Below, in pieces: positions 53,030 through 64,000 of a stretch of 64,000 nucleotides of DNA. The DNA lies in the NCBI RefSeq assembly GCF_030463535.1, contig NC_132891.1, forward strand, positions 5,902,318 through 5,966,317, read 5' to 3'. The translations under genes and the position numbers were made by a program. A model generated the notes under the pieces. The model was not told where the DNA came from. It worked only from the letters and a program-made list of their open reading frames with translations, and made no database searches. The DNA comes from Salminus brasiliensis (lineage: Eukaryota > Chordata > Actinopteri > Characiformes > Bryconidae). Position 1 is the first letter of the stretch; each line of letters begins with the position of its first letter.

Positions 53030-53290
53030 GTCCGCGCTAAAAACACCAGATTTCTAACCGTAAATCATTAGCAAGCAAGTTCACACGTCGGTGGGATAGA
53101 AAACTATAAACGTTACTCGAAAAACTGAACCATGTTTAGGTCAAATTAGAGATAAAGTGAAGAATAGTAATGATAATAATGATGATGATGGAGGAGGAAA
53201 GCAACACTGGGTCCTTCGCCTGCCATTTCCTTCCTGCCTAGCTTAGTCGTCCTACCTTATGCCTGCGTTTGTGTGTGTGTATATAAATAA
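53030..53290 (-). promoter_or_regulatory. trappc6b: trappc6b promoter region
   Basis: DNA directly upstream of the trappc6b ATG. The start site is not visible. It contains a GAT/GAG-rich patch at 53166-53200 and no clear TATA or CCAAT. The call rests on position only. Confidence 0.35.
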
Positions 53291-53399
53291 CCCTGAATAT
53301 CACCTCACATACAGTATTGTGCAAAAGTGTTCCCCACCTCTTTATCTTAGCAGAAAGTGTTTAATAACTCAGTGAAAAATTCAAAGTAATACGAATGAC

Positions 53400-53790
53400 A
53401 TTAGTTCACAAAGTGGTGGTGGTGGTTCTCCATCACTGGGTTCCTCATTAGAACATCTCCAAGGTTCTCCTCTCTCATGGAGTCTAGTGTTATTTAGAGT
53501 TCTCCTCAGATCAACACCTGGTTTGGTGGTAAATCAGGGCTTAATGATGGTAAATCAGTGCTGCTGCTGCTGCTGATGATGATGGAGTTGAACACATCCT
53601 CCACGCTGTGCTGGCTGGACTGGGGGGCGTCCAGGAGAACCCTGGAGGAACCGAGCTCTGTTCTTCAGACTAGCTCACCGACAAGATCTCACTACTTTCT
53701 TTCTTCAGAATGAGAAGCTCTTGGTTCTCCTGTTTACTGGATTTATCTTCTCCTGCTTTATCTGTTCTGATGAGATCTGGATCTGTTTTT
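53400..53790 (+). repeat. repeat family C, copy 2
   Basis: Longer copy: the block order is the exact reverse of copy 1, with gctgctgctgctgctgatgat in the middle. A 43-bp piece of the same family lies at 55506-55548. Confidence 0.8.
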
Positions 53791-53879
53791 AAGCTCAGCA
53801 CAGGGGGTCAATAATCCTTGTCCTAAAGTTATACTGACCTGCAGAAGTTTTTTCTGTTAGAGAAGTACAACAAGACAAG

Positions 53880-54030
53880 ACAACCATATTCACCATTAGT
53901 GTTGGACACTGATGCAGTGATCACACACAGTGAGCTGTGGGCAGACATCACTGCTGGGCCTGGGGAGCATTGAAGGTGAAGGGCCTTGCCAAGCCCGGGT
54001 ATCGAACCCCAACGCTGTTATCAATAGTAA
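53880..54030 (-). mobile_element. tRNA-derived SINE, partial
   Basis: Reverse copy carrying the shared tail (atattcaccattagtgttgg) and a B box in reverse (ggtatcgaacccc), but no A box. Confidence 0.75.
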
Positions 54031-55208
54031 CAGAAAAGATTCCCCCAACAAACATTTCTTTAGATTGAATTCTTACTTATCATTGCTGATTTTGTCCAAG
54101 ATCAGATTTATTCAATATCTAGTACGTTACCAGACCTACAGGTACAACCAACACTGTCAGTGGTCTCCAACCCTGCTCCTGGAGAGCTATCCCAGCTGGT
54201 ATATCTAAAGACCTCTGGTATAGATCCTGGTATATATACTGGTATATACTATGTGAACAGTTGAGCTATGTGCTGTACAGCTACACTTAAGGGGAACCCT
54301 TATTTCGTATACACATGTAATTCTACCATGCTATCAGAAGTGCTTTAATCCTATTGGTGACGGTAAAAGTCCAGCGTCCAAAATCCCACAGTGTCTTGTA
54401 CATCCAAAAGGAAGAGTAAACATTATGTTTAATGCTAGCCTAAGTTTAGTCAAATTAAATACTAGCAACCATATTAAGTTACATGCACTGTATTGTACAT
54501 GAGCGGCTAAAGGAAAAGTAAACACTATGGACCAGTTTCCTCTACCCAGTTTAAGCCTTTTCAATAAGGGCTTTTCAATAGAGAATTGCTAGTTTGGTCC
54601 ATATTGTCTTAAGCAATGTCCAGGAACAACCGCCATAAATGTGTTGTACATGTAATTTGTGGAGACTTACATGAAATAAACAATTACATTTGAAAAATAA
54701 AACGTATTTTATGTATAATTCTATTGCAAACTGCACAACATCTATTGCAACATTTATTAATACGTTTTTTATTTGTTTGTATAAATTCAACAGAAAAGTG
54801 TGTTTCTGTTGTAGTCTTCTACAACTGCCCATTTAACATGGGTGTAGTTGTAGAAGTTATATGGGAAGGGGTATTTCTTTCCCCATATAAGCTAAATCAC
54901 ATCAGGAATTGGTGAGATGAGAATCAGCTGTATTTGAATGTTGCATTTTTATGTTTCTGAGAACGTGTTGGTAGCACTACATTAAAATTCTCTAATGAAC
55001 CTTCAGAGGAGCCTTTCCCCCCTCATTCACCAACCAACTGTTTATTATTATTGCTATTATAAAATTAGCAATAATTAAGCTAAAAACTAAATAAAATAAT
55101 AAAAGTTTCCATCAAACCCAGAGATAATGCTCTCTGAAACGCTGCATCTGCAACTTGACTGTAATGGAAGTGTAGTGGATTAAGTGGTGACACTGTAAAT
55201 AGGTTAGG

Positions 55209-55209
<1 letters not shown>

Positions 55210-55283
<74 letters not shown>

Positions 55284-55354
55284 CATACATACATACATAC
55301 ATATACATACACACACACACATATATATACACATACATACACATATACACACAC
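55210..55354. repeat. (TA)n-(CATA)n-(CA)n microsatellite
   Basis: About 70 bp of TA, then CATA and CA units, right of trappc6b. Confidence 0.95.
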
Positions 55355-56529
55355 TGTATAATCTGCTATATACTGTAATATTCCGGTTAGTTTTTTTTTT
55401 TTTTTTTATAAAGTGAATAAATAATTATGCTTAAAATACAAGTGCTTCTCTGTAGAGGACGTTACTTATTTACATAGAAAGATAATACATCATTTACGAT
55501 TTACCATACCAGGTGTTGATCTCAGGAGAACTCTAAATAATACTAGACAGGCCGTTACTGCACTGGAAATTCCCATCTGTTCTTATAAGAGATGGTTTAC
55601 AGTCACCTTATTAGCACTCCTCTCTGCACTAAAGGAAAAGGTAACAGATTTTCTACTTGATTCTCTGCCTGTACATCTGCAGCATAGTCAATTACCACGG
55701 CCTTTAACATGCTTCTCCAGCTCTCAGTAAAAAAAAAAAGAACATTCGGGCCAGTGGACAGATGCTGAAGGTCGGAGAAGTCATTTAATCTGGGTTATGA
55801 ATCAACGCCCTGTGCCTGAATTCATGTCACTAAGCACACATACATTAAGAACAGTTAAAAGACAGAGGAGACACTGATGTCTAGAAGATGCTTTATTTCT
55901 CTGTCATCCATGAAATTGATACTAAGTACATTAAATGATCTCAACCTTTCCCTTCCTCAAAATGTTAGTAAAACAAAACCGAACAAAAGGCCAACTGAAA
56001 CATAACAAGCGCCCATGTTAAACATATTAAAGATGTAAAACATCATCTTACTCCAGTGAGATACCCACATAAAAAATCTCTCACTGTGAGTACAGTACAT
56101 GTAGAGCAGTGCACAGAGTGCAGCTCTGAGGTAGTTACGTCTGAGTCCGAACATATCACAGTAAGGCTAGGTTCCAGTCTTCCGTATCAGCTTGGGCCAT
56201 TTGCTTCACTGTACAAGCTGAATGAACCGAATCCTTCTCCCATGTTTTCTGATTTTTAGATCTGAATGGAACCAGCCATAACCCTGTTTCACAGTAACTG
56301 CACAGGCCACCGAATCATGGCGATACATCTGGAGGAGAAAGTAACAGCAACAAGAACCGCAATGGATTATTCTTAAATATGGATTCCACTGATTTTGAAT
56401 GATTACTCTTAATTTGATTTCTGTATAATCAAACTGAGAAGATGTAAACAAAGTAACCCAGAGTGGTGTGAAATGCTCTGTTGAACCTTAATAAAAGTGG
56501 TTGTGACCGAAACCATACATCTATATACC

Positions 56530-57049
56530 ATATGTTCAAATGTTTGTGGACACCCCTTCTAATGAATGCATTCAGTTACTTTACATTGCACCCATTGCTG
56601 ACAGAGATGCCCAAATGCAACCACAGCTTGTCTAGTCCCCGTAGAGAAGTATTGTCAATACCATAGGTATTGTACTGTAGAGCAGATAAACATGAACCTA
56701 TTGGCACCATGCTGCCTAATGCCAGGTGTGGGCTAGAGGGGTATAAAGCCCCCCATGGACTGAGCTGTGGAGCAGTGGAAGAACTGTGTTTTCTGGAATG
56801 ATGGTTGGTGCTCCATCCAATACTTTAGGGATGATTTGAGGATGGTGATCATCCAACAACCTGACTTCAATAATACTCTTTTTGCTGAGTAAAAATCAAA
56901 TGCTCACTGCAATGGTTTGCAATCTAGTAGAAAACCCTTTTACTTGGACAGTAGACAGTTACTCCAACACAAGCAAGATTAACTCTCTTTAATTCCCTTG
57001 ATTTCAGGGAAACATTGAACAGATGTCCCAATATTTTTGTCCATATAGT
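56530..57049 (-). mobile_element. MITE family A, copy 7 (full length)
   Basis: Full-length reverse copy with both ends, ending ...tgtcccaatatttttgtccatatag. It lies in the probable plagl2 3' UTR. Confidence 0.85.
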
Positions 57050-57583
57050 TTATTTATATTCTATTTTTAATGCATTTAATAACCATCCCATGCCATGATT
57101 TAGGAAAGGCTTGTTGTAGCCCAAAAAGTATTTCTAAAACACATACAGGGAGGAGTGGGACATGCATGGCAAAACTTTGAACCGCTGTGGTTAAAAAATG
57201 TTTACTTGCCATTTCGGATAGCAAATTAAACTGCTACATATGTGTGTTCCAGACATTAAAACCTCTGATTCCCATCACGACCAGGATAAAGTCACCTGTA
57301 AGCTTCTCAGTATTTAATTTGAAACCACTCTCAAACCACTTTGTTTACATCTCAACGACCGTAATACGCACAAGTATGAAACACTGGTGGAAATTTCTTG
57401 AAAAAAAACATCAACTAATTGCAATGCCTCAGCTCATAACGACAGAGCTAAGGCTGTTCTTCTGACATCCTTAGAGAAGCACATCATCAGGAATTGAGAT
57501 CCGCTTCTTTATTTTTATTGCCATATTTTTTCCAAAATTGTAGCTGAGCCAATTAACCAACCCAATCACCAAGACCCCCCCCC

Positions 57584-57998
57584 CCTATTACTTAAAATGC
57601 CTGTGACACAAGGAGGGTGAGGACAAGCACATGCCTCCTCCGATACATGCAAAGTTAGCCACCACCTCCGCCATTGAGGCATCACTTGGCAGCCAACAGC
57701 CTTGAGGGGGAAAGCACTGGATACCGAGCCAACAGACGCCTATGCCGGCCTGCATCACATTGGGAGTGATGAGGAGGGTGCCATACACTCAACTGTGCTC
57801 TCTCAGGCTCAGGCTGCTGATGGGAAAGCAGCATGGACCGAGGATAAAGTTTGAACCCCGGGCCATGCTGCCCCACCATCGGCAGCCGGAGCCAGAGAGA
57901 GCACAACGGGCCATGTGCATAACTCCTCCTCTCTCCCGGGATTCAAACTCATGATCCTTGGGCCATAAGGTCAGCGTCTACTGAACCACTGAGCCCCC
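57584..57998 (-). mobile_element. SINE-like element with partial internal duplication
   Basis: Minus strand starts ggggctcagtggttcagtag (A-box-like), then gagtttgaatcccgg (B-box-like). Two similar halves share 'ctgccgatgg/tgctgatggg' and 'gagagagcacaa'. The end is a poly-G/C run. Smaller relatives may be at 7960-8220 and 26790-27000. Confidence 0.6.
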
Positions 57999-58956
57999 AG
58001 CTTCTTCATCTTGAACAGTAGGTTAATGTCACATTGCAGTAGGCCTATCATTCTCAATATCAGAAACAGCAAACACATATTTGCATTTGGGGTCTTTACA
58101 TCTTTAACTCTATGGAATGAACAGAGACAAATGAAGAGCTACAGGAATCAAGACAAGCCAAGTTGTCTTCACTCATTATCGTCGTTCCATATATCAGCAA
58201 CGTGCGGAACGCTACAGCACCTTTTTAACTTTTCCCTAAAAGGATAAAAACAATATGAATATGCTAACTTTTGCTAACGCCTCACTCTAATCTTCTCATG
58301 ACTTACTTCTCTTACTTTCATTACTAATGAAAGGCACTCTAAAAGTCCCCGTTGAAAGTTCTCTACACACACTATTTCACATGGGGATTCATTTTTTGCT
58401 TCTCTAGTCAATAATCATAGTTCTCCTAAAGAGGAGCCACTAAAAGAGGTAGGTTATGTGTGGTGTGTAAAGGCTGCGAGTTCGGGATGTAAATAAGACC
58501 ACAGTTCAAAATGACCTTTAGTCAAAGAAGTGCTTCTGACCTGAAAAAGTGCGTCATTTTACAATGGAGAACACTGTGAATCTTTTTTTTCCAAAAGAAT
58601 ATTTCGAGGTATTTCTTCAGATTCATTCAATGTTGATTTCTCTGTAAATGGATGTCAATAAAATCATAAATCACTACAATCCGATATAGGGAAGACCTAC
58701 TAAGTAACAGAAAATCTAATCTAATATTCAAAACTACTCTAAAAAAACAAAACAAAAACAACCTCTATTCAAACTAGAGCAAATTTCTCACAAATCATCT
58801 TATTCTACAGAATCCAGACGAGCAGTCTCTGCAATGTACGAGTCAACCCCAAACAACTTCAACAAGTACACTGCGTTAAATGAATAAGCCATTTGGCAAT
58901 GATACAAAGGATCTTCTCAATTCGTTGAGGCAGAAACATGAAGGATCCGATCAGCG

Positions 58957-60139
58957 TTACTGCTGAAAGGCCTGATGGAATCGAGGTAGAGTAGGAGAGA
59001 AACCAGACAGCTGGTTTAAATGCCCTGAGGCTTGAGGCTCGTGCAGCGGCTGCGGTTGAAATGAGGTAAGTGGCCCGGAGAGCTGAGAGGTAGAGGTTGG
59101 GGACCCGGCTGTAGTGGTGGTGGAGTATCCCATCACGAGGCCTCCTGAGCTCAATGGTGCGCTGTACGGCGGCAGGCCGAAGGGCAGGAAGCCCAAGAGG
59201 TGAGAGAGGTCCATGTTAGCAGCAGGAGGTGAAGGCTCGGCTGTGGCAAAGGCGGAGTTCCTGAGGGTGAAGTGGGCGGCCTGACCTCCTAGACTTTCTG
59301 GGAGAAGGTCTCCAGGTCTGGAGGTGGTGGTTGCAACCGAAGCCTGTGGTGGCATTGGCCCACACTGGAGCTCTGTCAAGAAGTTCTCCATCTCCGCCTT
59401 CAGATACGAGGTAGCGGAGCCAGGCTGGTATCTGTGAGCTTCTTGGTACTGTTGTGGTGGCTGGTGCTTGCTTGGCTCAAGGTAGCAGCCCACACCCATC
59501 GGGCTGGGCAGAGGGCCAGGCACTAAAGAATGATGGTGACTGACCCCTGAGGTAGAGGAACTCTGCAGGCCTTGAGGGTTGAACATGCCCATGGCAAACG
59601 CTTCTGAGGCATCCTTAGGAGAGCCAGAGCACATGGTGGGGCTCGGCTCTTCTTTCACAATGCTAGGAGGCACGGAGGTGAGGACGTCCAGTTCCTGGGC
59701 ATGGCTTTTCTTGAGGTGGCGGGTGAGGTGGTCACGTCGGCCGAAACGTTGGGCGCAGCGAGGACACAGGAAGTCTCTTCTGCCCGTGTGCACCACCGCA
59801 TGGCGCCTCACATCCTTCCTGGTGAAGAAGCGACGGCCACATCGCTCGCACTGGTGTTTTCTCTCCCGCACTACTCCGCCCGGAGGAGGCCGACCGGTAT
59901 GAGTGCTCAGGTGCTCGAGTAGAGTCGGCATGCTTTCGAAAACCTGACGGCACACTTTACAGGTTAGATCTCCGCTGACCGAGGTGGTATGGGTGGCCAC
60001 ATGCCGTCTCAGACCCAGGCGAGTGTTGTAGTGTTTGCCGCACTCTTCACACTGCAGCTCCTGCTTGTTGGAGTCATGGGTCTGTAGGTGGCTGTTTAGA
60101 TGGTCCTTCCCATGAAACATTGTCTCATATCCTGAACAT
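58957..60139 (-). CDS. plagl2: PLAG-family zinc finger transcription factor, PLAGL2-like
   Basis: C2H2 zinc finger activator of growth genes. The last exon begins at the acceptor ttttcttag|ATGTTC (60139) and ends with TAA at 58959-58957. Taking the first in-frame ATG (60120-60118) gives 387 residues. Intact C2H2 fingers start at about residues 24, 54, 93 and 121 (CEECGKHY, CKVCRQVF, CERCGRRF, CPRCAQRF), matching fingers 4-7 of human PLAGL2. The tail has the PLAGL2-like SHLLGFLPFGLPPY, GGLVMGYS and the exact-type end LPRFHQAFQ. Fingers 1-2 were not found upstream, and finger 3 has Tyr where its second Cys should be (CSGYETMF). It may be a fish PLAG paralogue (for example plagx) rather than plagl2 itself. 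Confidence 0.85.
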
Positions 60140-60651
60140 CTAAGAAAAGAGGAAGTAGAACCAGTAAGTGCACTACAGGGATTACGCACACTCATGTTTA
60201 GCAATTATTTTGGATGTGTGTGAACCTTAGCAGTTCAAAAAAAATCCATTTGATCCAATAATGTAGAAAGCCCATTACCATCACTTCAAAAAAAATCATA
60301 CAATTTTAAAAACGTCTCAATAACAAAAAAGGATCTCAAAGTAATGACATAACATTAGCACCTCATTATGATTTAGTATCTCAAAATGTAATATTTATTT
60401 TATTATTTTAAGTGAAGGAAGTGGGCTTCCATTAATACCCATGACTTCAGTATCAGGATCAGAAAAGATAAGAATAAATGGTGGTGTTTTATCTCTAGTA
60501 TTTTATTTCACGTAATTATGGACATAATAAGATCTACACTGCTTTATCTGTACTAACATAAGGAAACAAACATTCAATTAAATAAAACGTGATATTTCAA
60601 ATTCATGATTCAATAAGACATTAGGAAAGTAGTAAACCCCTCCCCACATAC

Positions 60652-60716
60652 CAGTGATCCAACTCTGCTACGGAACTGCTCTTCAGATGGTAGGTAGGCC
60701 TTGTGCATATTCAGTC
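60652..60716 (-). other. plagl2: candidate 5' UTR exon 2 of the PLAG gene, with uORF
   Basis: 65-bp stretch with a good acceptor (ttgtatag|GACTG at 60716) and donor (CACTG|gtatgt at 60652) on the minus strand. Joined to 60139 it cannot extend the main frame (stop codons in all three phases), so it looks noncoding. It contains an ATG at 60708-60706 opening a 23-codon uORF. Confidence 0.6.
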
Positions 60717-61600
60717 CTATACAAAAACACAAAGACACAATAAGTAGCTGTTGCGCAAGACAGAGAGCTAAGAAAGTTTCCATTCAGCCACAAACCTTGT
60801 TTGAGTTACTAACCCACAACCTGCTTTCTGAAGCGGGTGACCCCTACATGCTAAAACGCAATTATACTACGGACATAATTAACAATTTTAAAATCAATCT
60901 GAATTAATTTTTCTACAGAATCAGTGATTAACTTGGGTACAGAAACTGACCACTTTTGCTTTATTGACTTTTGTCTTTTTTTTTCTTCCCCCCAATAAAT
61001 TTGAAAAAGGCCATCTACCCTTATACCTGATGTGTACATGTGTACAACTAACTGATCAACAAAAGGTTTTCACAATTATTTGGATTTCTTTTTAACATGG
61101 AATCAAATTCACAGAAAGTTAAAAAGGTGTTTCCTTACTCTGTAAAAGATACAATTCCAAAGATGAAAGATTCTGTCTCAGACAGCAATAAAATACTGTG
61201 ACATGCATCTATAGACAGACCACTAGTGGGTATGCTTGCATTCAATAATGTGAATTAAACAGTTGTAAAAATTAGAATGAAATTATGTTGATGGAAAAAA
61301 ATAAACAACTAAATTACATCCTTTGGTCCTGTGGTGTACTGCATAAATACCAAAGCTGAATACTGACTGACTTTTCTGACAGGACTAACTGATCATTTCA
61401 CTTACTTTTAAGTTCAATCTCACAAACATTGCAAACTTTTGCGAACTTACTCTTACATTTTTAACTCACTTTTTTTAAAACTCACTTTTTATTATACTAA
61501 AAAGAAGAAAGTAGTAGTGGTTGTATTACTCCAAAAAGCGCATCAGATTTTGAAAAAATAAAATTCATAAAAGGCATGTATTGCAAGAAAAGTATATAAA

Positions 61601-61605
<5 letters not shown>

Positions 61606-61678
<73 letters not shown>
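61606..61678. repeat. (TA)n(CA)n microsatellite
   Basis: Uninterrupted TA run turning into CA, in a PLAG gene 5' intron. Confidence 0.95.
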
Positions 61679-61679
<1 letters not shown>

Positions 61680-62784
61680 CATTCTAAATCTCCCTTCCTT
61701 TCAAAATATTCACTGTTTTAAATTAAACTTATGTATTATTAAATATGATTAAAATCTCATTTAACAAGATTTATTTAGAATGATATTTTAAAAGACTGCT
61801 GTTAAATCGTGAAGAAAATACACTAAAGAATAAGTAACAGTGCAACATCAGTGATAATCACAGCACCTTTGCTAGGACAAATTTATCATTTTGGTTAATT
61901 GTTAACAATCCCACAAGGTTTATTTATATGTTTAATATCAAATTAAGTTATCAAACACCTATAAAAAAAAATAAAAAGTACAAACTGACACACATGAAGA
62001 AAATATACTGCATAACATTATTAACTTAAATAAATGTTTAACTTAAAAATAACTTTTTTTAAGGCACTTGGCAAGGAGGTCATTTTATTAGCATTATTCC
62101 AAACTCAACATTAAAAAATAAACTAAAATAAATGATCACAAGAAAAATATTATTATATCTTATATAATCTACATTATAAACTGAATAATTTGACAATTAT
62201 TAAATCCTTACTATCGAATATTGTCTACAAATGTGTCCCTCACATTTATTTAGATTTTTAAAACTATTAGAAACAGCAAATAGGAATAAAAGCGAGAGGT
62301 GAAGGATTACACACGTATTGACTATTTTAATCTTTTAGGAAAGGCTTTGCTCTTTTCTTAGTCAGCAGAAGCCTGTAGGCTGCATTAGACACCACCATCA
62401 CCCGCTTCACCATGCAGCCACACACTCACACACACACAATCAGAGCACAATAATAAAAATACCGGGCAATAAATAAAAATAACAGAGCAAAAGCATGGAT
62501 TTAGTTTCCAGGATGGGTGATCCAGATGATTTCTGCTAATTATAGATCATTAAACCCCAGAAAAACAACTTATTTTACATAGCTAAGCTGTTTGTTCGGG
62601 CAACATCAGACTTTTAACATTGTCTTAGCTATAACAAATTAGTCGAAGCAATATTTATCAATTCTAACTCGACAAAAACCCTGTTTTTTGACGACTAAAC
62701 GCTAAAACTAAGCGATTATGCTGCACTATTTCCAGCTCCAGCTCAGTCTATGGAAGGGTGCATTACAAACAGTCTCGCGCTCAC

Positions 62785-62900
62785 CCCCAAAACTTTAAAG
62801 CACCGCAGAAGTCCACTTTGTGCTCCTCTTTCTCATCACCAAAGGCGCTCTGAGGCTGCATCTACATCGTCGCTATGCCATCCCGGGTTTAATCCGTCGG
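62785..62900 (-). other. plagl2: candidate 5' UTR exon 1 of the PLAG gene
   Basis: GC-rich block with a donor TTTTGGGG|gtgagc at 62785/62784 on the minus strand, just inside a CpG-containing promoter. The right limit (transcription start) is estimated. No long reading frame crosses it. Confidence 0.5.
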
Positions 62901-63060
62901 AAACGTGTACAATTATTAAATGTAGAATTTTTTTTCAGTATTTCTGTAGTTTTTTTCGGGGCCTGTGCTCTTTCCCTCTAAACACAGCGGCAGCAGCAGC
63001 AGCACTCGAGTTCAAGAGCGCGTGCATTGTGGGAACGTGACGTCACACCGCTTCGGCCAG
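62900..63060 (-). promoter_or_regulatory. plagl2: PLAG gene promoter with palindromic CRE
   Basis: GC-rich region with a GCA-repeat (62991-63004) and a perfect TGACGTCA at 63038-63045, the full CREB/ATF site. There is no TATA box. The position fits a start site at about 62900-63000. Confidence 0.55.
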
Positions 63061-63368
63061 AGAGGGGTCTCTTTTAGCTATATATATATATATTTATATA
63101 TTTATATATTTTCACTTAGTTTATGGCTTAGTTTTTACATAGTAATTTTAGAATTATTAACGAATTAACAAATAAATATTTTCACATGTAAAGATTTGTT
63201 AATTTGTTGTTTGGTCAGTTTAACTTTAACACTTGTTGCCGCCTTCAGCGATCTGAAACTCAGCGTATTAAATCAATAAACATTATTTTTAGCTTTTATT
63301 TGTTGTGGAAAAATCAGGATGGCGCTGTGTTTTCAGTCCCGCGCTGGGAATACCGAGGAATTTGCTCG

Positions 63369-63382
63369 GTTGCCACGGTAAC
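63369..63382. promoter_or_regulatory. RFX X-box, GTTGCCACGGTAAC
   Basis: Near-perfect inverted repeat GTTGCC-N2-GGTAAC, matching the RFX consensus (GTNRCC N0-3 RGYAAC). It sits in a CpG-containing stretch with a possible plus-strand donor (ACGAG|gtgagc, about 63519-63525). This suggests the promoter of a rightward gene, plausibly one with a ciliary role, whose body is outside the window. Confidence 0.6.
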
Positions 63383-63399
63383 CCGGTCAGCCCGTTACA

Positions 63400-63522
63400 A
63401 CCGAGAACTAGCATAGCTAGTTTAGCAAGCAGAGGCTAGCTAATGCCCCCCGGCTACATAAAGAGGTGGGCAGAGTGGCCTAATGCCGCCTTCAGGCCGT
63501 GTTGGAAAATCGTATTTACGAG
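63400..63522 (+). other. possible first exon of a gene starting right of the PLAG gene
   Basis: CpG-containing DNA ending in a consensus donor (tacgag|gtgagcgc). No protein motif is visible, so it would be 5' UTR. In human, POFUT1 starts next to PLAGL2 in head-to-head order; that is only a hint about identity. Confidence 0.3.
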
Positions 63523-63892
63523 GTGAGCGCACAGAAACGCCACCACAGCGTCGTCTTCACTAGTATTTCTCCGTTGGTCTCAGGCAGGACTGCAGTGAGT
63601 GTAGAAAACCATCGGTCCAGTAGGTCTGTGACTGGTATGTGCACACGTCTGCATCATTAACATGTCTAAATACATTTATTTAAGTTATTTATTTCAGTTC
63701 CAAACCCAAAAATAACCTGTAAAATCAGAACAACAACAAAAGGTTCTACCATGAGGAGTTGAATGAATAGGAATGGACAAGCTGGGATCGTGTTTAGGTA
63801 GATTAGTGAGGAGGAAGACAGAATTAAGAGGTTTGATGAAAAAAGAAAGTGTTTTTATAACTTAATAATATCAGTAATAATCATAATACACG

Positions 63893-64000
63893 TACCACCA
63901 CCACCACTACTACTCCTACTGCTACTACTCCTACTACTACTAACTCTACTACCACTACTACTGCTACTACTACTACTGCTACCACTACTACTACTACCAC
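63893..64000. repeat. (CTA/CCA)n trinucleotide array, cut by window end
   Basis: ACC, ACT and TCC triplets in mixed order over the last 108 bp. Confidence 0.92.

Larger units (their letters stand above)
53290..55890. other. trappc6b-plagl2 intergenic DNA
   Basis: Holds repeat family C (53400-53790), a SINE 3' part (53880-54030), a (TA)n/(CATA)n block (55210-55354) and a family C fragment (55506-55548). The stretch 54230-55110 is AT-rich with nothing recognisable. Confidence 0.5.
55892..58956 (-). other. plagl2: probable plagl2 3' UTR and downstream DNA
   Basis: Sequence after the PLAG stop codon. Long 3' UTRs are usual for this family. An AATAAA (plus-strand TTTATT 55892-55897) could be the end, but another lies near 57508. 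A MITE (56530-57049) and a SINE-like element (57584-57998) sit inside. The true end cannot be fixed from the sequence. Confidence 0.35.
60140..62784 (-). other. PLAG gene 5' introns: content
   Basis: Strongly AT-rich DNA with a (TA)n(CA)n run at 61606-61678. I looked for an exon with two further C2H2 fingers on the minus strand and saw none. No mobile element was recognised. Confidence 0.5.

Noticed and set aside
59579-59953. Plus- and minus-strand overlapping frames in the PLAG exon
   Set aside because: They are shadows of the zinc-finger coding frame in GC-rich sequence.
60652-60716. Coding exon of the PLAG gene
   Set aside because: Each of the three phases meets a stop when joined to 60139, so it is treated as 5' UTR.

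Overview
This is nuclear DNA from a ray-finned fish, probably an otophysan teleost. A characiform-like fish is a guess from repeat style, not a proof. Genes are split by GT-AG introns, many of them small. The intergenic DNA holds tRNA-derived SINEs, Tc1/mariner-type MITEs, LINE 3' ends and dinucleotide or GATA/GACA microsatellites. No bacterial operon, CRISPR, rRNA or intact tRNA gene was seen.

Five protein-coding genes are supported, all on the minus strand, so transcription runs right to left: plagl2-like zinc finger (about 63.0-58.9 kb), trappc6b (53.0-50.4 kb), tpx2 (48.5-41.9 kb), mylk2 (40.3-24.0 kb) and cd63 (17.7 kb to beyond the left edge). I rebuilt each by joining exons at splice sites and checking that codon phase carries across every junction. 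This gave a complete 732-residue TPX2, a complete 157-residue TRAPPC6B, an 860-residue MYLK2 and the first 219 residues of CD63. TPX2, MYLK2 and PLAGL2 also lie close together in human 20q11.21, so part of the block is ancient synteny. The genes work in unrelated processes: spindle assembly (tpx2), skeletal-muscle myosin phosphorylation (mylk2), vesicle tethering (trappc6b), transcription (plagl2) and endolysosomal membranes (cd63).

Layout: 1-17.7 kb cd63 with repeat-rich introns, including a foldback element and a locally duplicated repeat; 17.7-23.9 kb intergenic repeats; 24.0-40.3 kb mylk2, with a GATA/GACA array and several MITEs in introns; 40.4-41.6 kb short intergenic; 41.6-48.6 kb tpx2, almost free of mobile DNA; 48.6-50.4 kb intergenic with a 42-bp minisatellite; 50.4-53.1 kb trappc6b; 53.1-58.9 kb SINEs and MITEs and the probable plagl2 3' UTR; 58.9-63.0 kb plagl2; 63.0-64.0 kb a CpG-containing promoter zone with a CRE and an RFX X-box, suggesting another gene starting to the right.

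No wholly new system was found. The points most worth a second look are: the PLAG-family gene that appears to have lost its first fingers, with a 23-codon uORF ending 4 nt before the main ATG; an in-frame duplicated exon piece in mylk2; the 42-bp minisatellite with a 204-codon open frame; the foldback element in cd63; and the X-box promoter at the right edge.
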